6,506 nt of DNA from Clostridia bacterium. GTDB taxonomy: Bacteria; Bacillota_A; Clostridia; Oscillospirales; UBA929. The stretch covers positions 1-6,506 of the forward strand of contig BNZR01000073.1 of assembly GCA_026001245.1 (NCBI GenBank), read 5' to 3'. The stretch's first letter is position 1, and every line of letters starts with the position of its first letter. This document shows positions 1-5,427 of the stretch, piece after piece. The notes below the pieces were generated by a model that was not told the origin of the DNA, did no database searches, and saw nothing but the letters and a program-made list of their open reading frames with translations. A program made the position numbers and the translations under genes.

Positions 1-1
1 G

Positions 2-1216
2 GCTATGGAGCTGGTGCGCGAGGAAATCGGGCGCGACGCGGTTATTATGAACACGCGCAAGATACGCAAGGCGGGTATATTCGGGCTGTTCAAAAAGCCC
101 CAGTATGAAGTCGTTGCCGCATATGAAGAGGCACAGCCGGCGTTGGCCGCCGCAACCTCCCGCGTGCTGTCGCAGGGCGCGTGGGTGCCGCCGCCTACCC
201 CGGAGCAGGACGTGCTTCTGCGCTACAAGCCGCAAGTCCCGCAGGCCCCGCTTGTTGCCGCCAACAACAACCTTAGCGCGATGGCCAACCCCGTGTTCCC
301 CGCGCTGAACGTTGAAAGCGATACCGCCAAGGACGAGCAGATTGAAAGCTTGGAAAACAAGCTGGACAGCCTGTCCACCACGCTTAGCAATCTTGTGTCC
401 AAAATGCAGATAAAGGGCGACTTTCGGGCGGCGTACACGCCGGAGGTCGAGGCCTTTGTGCTGGCGCTTATCGAAAACGAGGTGCATGAGGAATTCGCGC
501 ACAAAGTGGGGCGCGAGGTGTCCGAGATTGTGGGCAAGCAGTCCGCCGACCCCGAGGACGTTATGGAGCAGATCCTGCGCCAGTACTTGGGCGAACCCGC
601 GCCGATAAAGCTGAAACGGTTCAAGCGGCAAGTGATTATGTTTGTCGGCCCCACAGGGGTTGGCAAGACCACCACGCTTGCAAAGCTTGCCGCGATATAC
701 TCGATAAACCATCACTCTAAGGTTGGGATAATCACCTGCGACACCTATCGGATAGCGGCGGTGGAGCAGCTTAAAACCTACGCGGATATTCTAGAGGTAC
801 CGCTGTCCGTGGCCTACACGCCGGAGGAGGTGGCCGACTCGTTGCGCGAGCATGAGGACAAGGACGTTGTGTTTATCGACACGGCGGGCAAGTCCCCCAA
901 CGACCGCTCGCACGAGGCCGAGATAACACAGCTTATCAAGTATTCGGGCGCGGATGAGGTGCATTTGGTGCTGTCGGCAACAACATCGTTCGCGGGCTGT
1001 TTGAATATACTAAACACATACAGCTTTTTGCGCGACTTTAAACTGCTGTTCACCAAGATGGACGAGACGAACACCTGGGGGACGATACTAAACCTAAAGT
1101 TTTTGTCCGACAAGCAGTTGTCCTACATGTCCGCCGGGCAGAACGTGCCGGACGACATTGAAGTGGCCGACAGCCGCCGCCTTATCAAGCGGCTGATAGG
1201 AGGGGACGAGCTATGA
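2..1216 (+). CDS. flhF: Flagellar biosynthesis GTPase FlhF, 5' end cut by window
   Basis: FlhF is an SRP-family GTPase that helps set where, and with FlhG how many, flagella are built; it acts at the cytoplasmic membrane. The reading frame is open to the window edge. The first visible Met (base 5) aligns with the inside of the FlhF N-terminus (ELVREE-G-DAVI-NTRK motif), so about 13 residues are missing upstream and this Met is not the true start. Counting from it: basic N-terminal region 1-40, Ala/Pro-rich linker 41-105, probable coiled coil 110-137, helical N domain about 145-205, and GTPase G domain from about 208. Visible motifs are the P-loop GPTGVGKTT (215-223), CDTYRIAAVEQL (245-256), G3 DTAGKS (292-297), TKMDE (350-354) and the closing AGQNVPDDIEVA (377-388). 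The G3 Lys replaces the usual Arg. The stop overlaps the flhG start (ATGA), suggesting coupled translation. Assignment is secure. Confidence 0.96.
   Translation, partial: AMELVREEIGRDAVIMNTRKIRKAGIFGLFKKPQYEVVAAYEEAQPALAAATSRVLSQGAWVPPPTPEQDVLLRYKPQVPQAPLVAANNNLSAMANPVFPALNVESDTAKDEQIESLENKLDSLSTTLSNLVSKMQIKGDFRAAYTPEVEAFVLALIENEVHEEFAHKVGREVSEIVGKQSADPEDVMEQILRQYLGEPAPIKLKRFKRQVIMFVGPTGVGKTTTLAKLAAIYSINHHSKVGIITCDTYRIAAVEQLKTYADILEVPLSVAYTPEEVADSLREHEDKDVVFIDTAGKSPNDRSHEAEITQLIKYSGADEVHLVLSATTSFAGCLNILNTYSFLRDFKLLFTKMDETNTWGTILNLKFLSDKQLSYMSAGQNVPDDIEVADSRRLIKRLIGGDEL
1198..1205 (+). promoter_or_regulatory. Ribosome binding site for flhG inside flhF
   Basis: AGGAGGGG lies 7 bases before the ATG at 1213, within the last codons of flhF. 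It supports the ATG that overlaps the flhF stop as the real flhG start. That start also gives the expected N-terminal DQAxxLR motif. Confidence 0.8.
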
Positions 1217-2100
1217 GCGATCAAGCCACCGCCCTCCGTCATATAGTCAAAAACATCAAGCAACAGCGCAACCGCGACCCTAACAGCGGGGCGCGGATAG
1301 TCACCGTAACCAGCGGCAAGGGCGGCGTGGGGAAGACCAACTTTACGGTAAACTTCGCCATAGCCTTGGCCAAAAAGGGACTGCGCGTGCTGATTGTGGA
1401 CGCGGACTTTGGCCTTGCCAACGTGGACGTGGTGATGGGTATCACGCCGAACAAGGACTTAAGCTGGGTTGTTAACAACCACGGCGAGATTCGCGACGTT
1501 ATAACCGAGGGCCCCAACGGGGTGCGGTTTATATCGGGCGGCTCCGGCGTGTTCGATTTGTTGAACCTGTCCGACAATCAGCTGGCCGCGGTTGTGGAAA
1601 AGCTGTTCGCCATAGAGGATATCGCCGACGTTATATTGTTTGACACGGGCGCGGGCATTTCGGGGAACATACTGCGGCTTATCGAGTCGTCCCACGAGGT
1701 GATTATTATCACAACGCCGGAGCCGCCCGCCATTATGGACGCGTACGCGCTGGTGAAGTCGATAGTAGCGGGGACGGCGGACGCTAGGTTACGCTTGGTT
1801 GTCAACCGCGCCGATTCCGTGGACGACGCCGAGGACGCGCTGGGTAAATTCTCGGCCGTGGTGAATCTGTACCTTAAAACCCGGCTTGAGGTACTGGGGT
1901 ATGTACTCAACGACCCGCTGGTTGGCAAGGCCGTGCGTGTGCAAACGCCCTTTATGCTTAGTCACCCCAAAAGCATACCGTCCCGCAATGTGGACGGTAT
2001 CGCGTGGAAGTTTTTAGGTATCGCGCCGGAGAGAACGGGGCTGACGTTTAAGTCGTTTTTAAACTCGTTCCTTGGCAAAAAAACAACCCCGGAAGAATAA
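1213..2100 (+). CDS. flhG: Flagellar number regulator FlhG (MinD-type ATPase, YlxH)
   Basis: FlhG is a MinD/ParA-family ATPase that dimerises with ATP at the membrane, stimulates the FlhF GTPase and limits flagellar number or pattern. The 295 residues match the family length. Residues 3-9 (DQATALR) fit the DQAxxLR motif known to activate FlhF. The deviant Walker A is KGGVGKT (36-42) with signature Lys36, followed by the A' motif VDADFGLANVD (62-72) and switch DTGAGIS (144-150). Near the C-terminus, residues 276-290 alternate hydrophobic (Leu277, Phe279, Phe282, Leu283, Phe286, Leu287) and basic residues, which suggests the amphipathic membrane-targeting helix of MinD-like proteins. The start overlaps the flhF stop by four bases, so both partners are probably made together. 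The next gene, sigD, begins 29 bases later with no terminator between. All key residues are present. Other MinD/ParA-type proteins are excluded by the DQAxxLR motif and the flhF neighbour. Confidence 0.96.
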   Translation: MSDQATALRHIVKNIKQQRNRDPNSGARIVTVTSGKGGVGKTNFTVNFAIALAKKGLRVLIVDADFGLANVDVVMGITPNKDLSWVVNNHGEIRDVITEGPNGVRFISGGSGVFDLLNLSDNQLAAVVEKLFAIEDIADVILFDTGAGISGNILRLIESSHEVIIITTPEPPAIMDAYALVKSIVAGTADARLRLVVNRADSVDDAEDALGKFSAVVNLYLKTRLEVLGYVLNDPLVGKAVRVQTPFMLSHPKSIPSRNVDGIAWKFLGIAPERTGLTFKSFLNSFLGKKTTPEE

Positions 2101-2129
2101 TAAAACCGCTCCGGAGAGGAGGCCGCGCA

Positions 2130-2894
2130 ATGACCGAGACAACGGAAAAGGACGGGCGGGAAACGCAGGCCCTGTGGGACACGTTTATGAAAACCCGCGA
2201 CGTTGAAGCCCGAAACGACCTTGTAATGCACTACGTGCCGCTTGTAAAGCTTGTGGCGCGGCGTTTACTGCCCACATACCATAAACACGTGGAGTTTGAC
2301 GACCTTATGGGCAGCGGCCTGTTGGGGCTTATGGACGCGGTGGATAAGTTCGACCCCGCCAAGGAGGTCAAGTTTGAAACCTACGCCAGCCTGCGCATAC
2401 GCGGCGAGATTATTGACCAAATACGTCGTCAGGACTGGGCGCCGATCAGCCTGCGCCAAAAGATAAAACGCGTGGAAAACGCCTACGCAGAGCTAGAGGG
2501 CAATCTTGGCCGCTCGGTGACCGAGCGCGAGGTTGCGGCGCATTTAGAGCTGCCCGAAGACGAGATTAAAAAGACGCTGGACGAAAGCCACACCTTTAAC
2601 GTGATGTGCTTAGACGAGGTGCTGGTTGACCGCATGAAGAGCAACGAGCTTGTAAGCCGCGAGGAAACGCCGGAGGAGAGCTTGGAAAACAGCGAAATGC
2701 TTAATCTGCTGGCCAAGTATATCGATACGCTGACCGAAAAAGAGAAGCTGGTTATATCGCTGTATTACTACGAGGAGCTGACCTTGAAAGAGATTGGGCT
2801 GACGCTGGGGGTTACGGAGAGCCGAGTGTCGCAAATCCACTCAAAGGCGATGATGACGTTAAGGACGCGTCTAAGCAACGCAATTAAGGGGTGA
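2130..2894 (+). CDS. sigD: Motility RNA polymerase sigma factor SigD (FliA/WhiG family)
   Basis: This sigma factor directs RNA polymerase to late flagellar, chemotaxis and autolysin promoters in Firmicutes. The 254 residues match SigD/FliA length. Region 2.1-2.2 is about 28-76 (core binding, FDDLMGSGLLGL at 56-67), region 2.3-2.4 about 82-103 (FETYASLRIRGEIID), region 3 about 104-160, and region 4 about 190-252, with the -35-reading helix-turn-helix at 217-248 (LTLKEIG, then SRVSQIHSKA). The start is fixed by AGAGGAGG at 2115-2122, seven bases before the ATG. One residue is odd: the motif after region 2.4, usually DW-x-PRS, reads DWAPIS, with Ile106 in place of Arg. Asp96 and Arg99, equivalent to the FliA promoter-reading residues Asp81 and Arg84, are present. 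An anti-sigma factor (FlgM) would be expected elsewhere; none is in the window. The 29-base gap after flhG suggests co-transcription. Confidence 0.95.
   Translation: MTETTEKDGRETQALWDTFMKTRDVEARNDLVMHYVPLVKLVARRLLPTYHKHVEFDDLMGSGLLGLMDAVDKFDPAKEVKFETYASLRIRGEIIDQIRRQDWAPISLRQKIKRVENAYAELEGNLGRSVTEREVAAHLELPEDEIKKTLDESHTFNVMCLDEVLVDRMKSNELVSREETPEESLENSEMLNLLAKYIDTLTEKEKLVISLYYYEELTLKEIGLTLGVTESRVSQIHSKAMMTLRTRLSNAIKG
2886..2893 (+). promoter_or_regulatory. Ribosome binding site overlapping the sigD stop
   Basis: AAGGGGTG spans the end of sigD and part of its TGA stop, and lies 8 bases before a GTG at 2902. It supports this GTG over the in-frame ATG at 2926 and implies translation coupled to sigD. 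Confidence 0.65.
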
Positions 2895-2901
2895 AACAAC
2901 C

Positions 2902-3246
2902 GTGATAAGAGGCATTGACACGCAGATGCTGGCCACCAAGCCCGCCGACAGCGTAGCCACGCAAAGCCGCATGCAAAAACAGGACGAAATGCACATGCAA
3001 CAGCATTTTCTGCGCACCCAGCAGGACGCAAAGGCCATGCAGGAGCGCACCGTGGCCGCCGCGAAAACCGAGGGCGAGCGAATCAATGCCGACGACGGCG
3101 GCAAAAACGGCGGCGGCCGTCAGGGGCAAAAGGGCAAGAAACGCGAGGAACCCAAGCCCGCCCGCGTGGACCCAATGCTGTCACTGCCTGTGGAGCGCGG
3201 CAGGTACGCCAAACGCGAACAGCATTTTATTGATTTGGGGGTATAA
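2902..3246 (+). CDS. Uncharacterised small charged protein linked to sigD
   Basis: Function unknown. The 114-residue protein starts at GTG 2902, seven bases after the sigD stop, with a ribosome binding site overlapping that stop. There is no signal peptide, membrane segment or Cys residue. The layout is a short N-terminal piece (MIRGIDTQM), a Gln/Met-rich probably helical stretch with HMQQHF at 31-36 and continuing to about residue 61, a Gly/Lys-rich flexible stretch (66-84), and a short C-terminal tail ending HFIDLGV. From memory, many Firmicutes carry an unnamed protein just after sigD with the same plan: an MIR/MIP-ID start, a QQQHF-like helix, a low-complexity basic middle and an IDI-x-V-like end. 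I place this gene in that family by position and plan, not by a search. Its location between the motility sigma factor and a SwrB-like gene suggests a role in flagellar assembly or regulation, but nothing in the sequence shows a mechanism. It is very likely a real gene because spacing, ribosome binding site and codon use match its neighbours. Confidence 0.8.
   Translation: MIRGIDTQMLATKPADSVATQSRMQKQDEMHMQQHFLRTQQDAKAMQERTVAAAKTEGERINADDGGKNGGGRQGQKGKKREEPKPARVDPMLSLPVERGRYAKREQHFIDLGV
3237..3242 (+). promoter_or_regulatory. Ribosome binding site for the TTG start at 3250
   Basis: GGGGGT at the 3' end of the preceding gene lies 7 bases before the TTG at 3250. It resembles GGAGGT with one wobble-tolerated change. 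The in-frame TAA at 3244-3246 blocks any earlier start, so TTG is the first possible start and keeps the whole N-terminal membrane segment. Confidence 0.55.
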
Positions 3247-3249
3247 AGC

Positions 3250-3777
3250 TTGGTATGGTTTGCGATAGCGGTTGAGGGCGTGGCGATAGCCTTGCTGTGC
3301 GCGTGGATCGCAAAGCTGTCCCGAAGCCAAAAGGCCGCCCGCGAAGAATCGCCGGACGGCAAGCAGGAGACTATCTTCACGCTGTACCAGCACATAGAGG
3401 AAATGCTGGACAGCTTTGAGGAATACGTGGGCGAAATGCACGCGGGGCTGGACGAAAAGCGCGAGGAGCTGTTAGAGCTTAGCCGTCAGGCGCGGGCTGT
3501 GTATTTGCAAGCCTTAGAGGCCAAGCCGCCCGTAGTCCCGCCGGAGCCGGAACCCGTGGAGCCGATTCCGATTCCGCAGTTTGTCAAACCGCCGAAAAAG
3601 GAAGCCGGCAAGTCAAGATTGTCGGACAAAGACAAGGAGGCCTTGGGGCGTTTTGTCACCAAGCCGCAAAAGGTGCGGTTTTTGATGAGCCGCGGCCTGT
3701 CGCTTGAGGAAGTCGCGCGGGAGATGAACATAGGCAAAGGCGAGGTGCTGTTGATCACGGAGTTGGATAAGAGCTGA
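3250..3777 (+). CDS. SwrB-like membrane-anchored flagellar protein (DUF6115 type)
   Basis: In Bacillus subtilis, SwrB (YlxL) lies right after sigD and promotes maturation of the flagellar basal body and switching-on of type III export. This 175-residue protein has the same position and architecture: one N-terminal membrane helix (about 2-22, WFAIAVEGVAIALLCAWIA), a charged probable coiled coil facing the cytoplasm (about 36-90), a Pro-rich linker (92-116), and a C-terminal helix-turn-helix-like module (about 138-172, with KVRFLMSRGLSLEEVAREM). The linker DNA near 3563-3575 repeats the hexamer GATTCC twice, a small sign of slippage growth. The start is TTG, one codon after the stop of the previous gene and in the same frame, pointing to coupled, possibly low-level translation. 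The assignment rests on architecture and context. Sequence identity among SwrB-like proteins is low, so I give no gene symbol. It could simply be called a DUF6115-type protein. Confidence 0.78.
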   Translation: MVWFAIAVEGVAIALLCAWIAKLSRSQKAAREESPDGKQETIFTLYQHIEEMLDSFEEYVGEMHAGLDEKREELLELSRQARAVYLQALEAKPPVVPPEPEPVEPIPIPQFVKPPKKEAGKSRLSDKDKEALGRFVTKPQKVRFLMSRGLSLEEVAREMNIGKGEVLLITELDKS

Positions 3778-3791
3778 AATACGCCTGAAAT

Positions 3792-3819
3792 TAAAGTCAA
3801 ACCTACAAAGCTACGATAA
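3792..3819 (+). promoter_or_regulatory. Candidate SigD (sigma-28) promoter before the rod genes
   Basis: TAAA at 3792-3795, within TTAAAGT, is followed after 16 bases by TACGATAA at 3812-3819. The sigma-28 consensus is TAAA, about 15 bases, GCCGATAA. The -35 matches fully and the -10 matches 6 of 8, missing only the leading GC. It lies in the only intergenic gap over 30 bases in the window, just upstream of flagellar genes and downstream of sigD itself. By usual spacing, transcription would begin near 3826, leaving a leader of only about 13 bases with the ribosome binding site near its 5' end. Confidence 0.65.
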
Positions 3820-3826
3820 ACAAACC

Positions 3827-3832
3827 GAGGTG
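3827..3832 (+). promoter_or_regulatory. Ribosome binding site for the first rod gene
   Basis: GAGGTG lies 6 bases before the ATG at 3839. The same hexamer precedes the next gene (4618-4623). It confirms the start, which also gives the family's MLRxxYTA N-terminus. Confidence 0.75.
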
Positions 3833-3838
3833 TGAAAT

Positions 3839-4615
3839 ATGCTGCGATCTATGTACACGGCGGGAACCGCCATGCTTACCTATAACCGCAAGATGGACGT
3901 TATCACAAACAACCTGGCCAATGTAGAAACGCGGGGCTATAAAATGGACACCATGGCCACGCGGTCGTTTCGCGACATGCTCATCTCGCGGATAAACGAC
4001 CCCAATATGTACGTTTCCGACGCGGTGGGCGGCCACAACACCGGGATTCACGTTGACCAAAACTACACCACGTTCACCCAAGGCGCGTTGGAATCCACCG
4101 ACAATAAGATGGATCTTGCGCTTACCGACGACGGATTTTTCGTAATCGACTACACGGGCGAGGACGACGAGGACGAGGTTTTGCGCTACACCCGCAACGG
4201 CGCGTTTAACGTGGATGCGGAGGGTATGCTTGTCACCGCCGACGGGCATTACGTAATGGGCGAGGGCGGCGCGATAAACGTGGGCGACAAGGATTTTACC
4301 GTTGACCGCGAGGGGACAGTGTTCAACTCGGCGGGCGAGGAGCTGGATCGCCTGTTGGTCATGCGCTTTCCCGACAACCGGGCGTTGCGCAAGGACGGCG
4401 ACAATATGTACTTTAACTACGACCCGGAGGGCAACGACCCGGAGCAGGTAAACGTAGACGTGCTACAGGGCTATCTTGAAGACTCGAACGTGGACAGCGC
4501 ACGCGAAATGGTAAACATGATGCAGACCTACCGCGCCTACGAAATCAACCAGCGCGTGCTTAGAATAGTGGACGAATCGCTGGGCAGAGCGGTTAACGAC
4601 ATCGCAAGAATGTAA
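3839..4615 (+). CDS. flgF: Flagellar rod protein, FlgF/FlhO-like
   Basis: This is a subunit of the flagellar rod (FlgF/FlgG/FlgE family), exported through the flagellar type III apparatus, so it has no cleaved signal peptide. The 258 residues fit the family. The N-terminal rod motif reads MLRSMYTA then DVITNNLANVETRGYK (20-35), followed by SFRDMLISRI (43-52), which is close to the Bacillus FlhO/FlhP style. The core shell domain includes LALTDDGFFVIDY (93-105) and YTRNGAFNVDAEGMLVTADG (117-136). The C-terminal helix has SNVDSAREMVNMMQTYRAYE (216-235), the coiled-coil partner of the N-terminal helix. The loop at 108-113 is six acidic residues in a row. It is the first gene after the candidate SigD promoter, and its stop is 13 bases before the paralogous flgG. 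The first of such a pair is usually named flgF (or flhO). The proximal-rod assignment is by order and style, because FlgF and FlgG are hard to separate by motif alone. Confidence 0.87.
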   Translation: MLRSMYTAGTAMLTYNRKMDVITNNLANVETRGYKMDTMATRSFRDMLISRINDPNMYVSDAVGGHNTGIHVDQNYTTFTQGALESTDNKMDLALTDDGFFVIDYTGEDDEDEVLRYTRNGAFNVDAEGMLVTADGHYVMGEGGAINVGDKDFTVDREGTVFNSAGEELDRLLVMRFPDNRALRKDGDNMYFNYDPEGNDPEQVNVDVLQGYLEDSNVDSAREMVNMMQTYRAYEINQRVLRIVDESLGRAVNDIARM

Positions 4616-4628
4616 TTGAGGTGCTTTT

Positions 4629-5405
4629 ATGATACAATCGTTCTTCACGGGGGCCAGCGGACTGCGCAGTCACCAGCGAAATATTGACGTTATCGCCAAC
4701 AACGTGGCCAACGTGAACACCCACGGCTACAAGCAAAGCCGGCTGGATTTTCAGGACAACCTGTACAACCACATGGTAAATCAGGTGGATAACAAAGAGC
4801 ATATGAACCTGCAGCACGGCACCGGCGTGCGCCCCCTGCAAAACAACACGCTGTTCTATCAGGGCGCGACTGTAACCTCGGACCGCGCCTTGGACTTTTT
4901 GATACAGGGCAACGGCTTTTTCTGCGTGGAAGCCCCGGACGGCGAAACCCAGTATACCCGCGACGGCGAGTTTAAAATCTCGGTCGAGACGGACGCGAAC
5001 TATCTTGTCACAGCAGACGGCAAGTATATTCTGGACGAGGACGGCAACCGCATTGAAATAACGGGTCAGGTGGCAAGACTTAGCCTGTCGCCCGACGGTT
5101 ATCTTACCTTCGAGGACGAGGACGGCAATAACCTAGAGCCGATACGCCTAGGCATAGTGGATTTTATCAACCCCACGGGCTTGCAGGACGCGGGCAACAA
5201 CCGCTTTATCGCCACGGAAAACTCGGGCGACCCGGAGCAGATGGAACGCCCCGACGTACGCAACTACGCCCTAGAGGGTTCAAACGTGGATTTGGCGCGT
5301 GAGACCACGCGGCTTATCCGCGCCCAACGCGCATTTCAGTTCGCCTCACGCGCCGTGAACACGGCGGATCAGATGGCGGGCTTGGCCAATACTATCAGGC
5401 AGTAA
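4629..5405 (+). CDS. flgG: Flagellar distal rod protein FlgG
   Basis: FlgG forms the distal rod, the drive shaft joining the basal body to the hook, and is exported by the flagellar type III system. It is 258 residues, the same length as its upstream paralogue but clearly divergent. Motifs: MIQSFFTGASGL (1-12), DVIANNVANVNTHGYKQSR (20-38) and FQDNLY (41-46), which fit FlgG/FlgE-type N-termini; LDFLIQGNGFFCV (88-100) and YTRDGEF (109-115) in the core; NPTGLQDAGNNRF (181-193), a typical FlgG stretch; and LEGSNVDLARETTRLIRAQRAF (215-236) in the C-terminal helix. An acidic DEDGN motif occurs twice (136-140 and 163-167), suggesting exposed loops. The start is set by GAGGTG at 4618-4623. It follows flgF by 13 bases, so both are made from one transcript. 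The length is too short for a full hook protein (FlgE). Confidence 0.9.
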   Translation: MIQSFFTGASGLRSHQRNIDVIANNVANVNTHGYKQSRLDFQDNLYNHMVNQVDNKEHMNLQHGTGVRPLQNNTLFYQGATVTSDRALDFLIQGNGFFCVEAPDGETQYTRDGEFKISVETDANYLVTADGKYILDEDGNRIEITGQVARLSLSPDGYLTFEDEDGNNLEPIRLGIVDFINPTGLQDAGNNRFIATENSGDPEQMERPDVRNYALEGSNVDLARETTRLIRAQRAFQFASRAVNTADQMAGLANTIRQ

Positions 5406-5427
5406 AAATATTAGGAGGGTTTAGCAA

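Noticed and set aside
601..608. Perfect GCCGATAA, the sigma-28 -10 consensus, inside flhF
   Set aside because: No TAAA lies 14-16 bases upstream, and the bases encode part of Pro-Ile-Lys in an intact FlhF. A chance match.
223..675. 150-codon minus-strand frame opposite flhF
   Set aside because: Shadow of the real gene. Its Ser-rich translation has no domain, and its segment opposite the P-loop is just the antisense of that motif.
2077..2083. Run of seven A near the end of flhG, a possible slippage site
   Set aside because: The normal frame continues to a family-like end and stop. Nothing indicates a frameshifted product.
3778..3838. Possible terminator after the SwrB-like gene
   Set aside because: I found no stable stem followed by a T run. 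The gap is better explained by the SigD-type promoter and a ribosome binding site.
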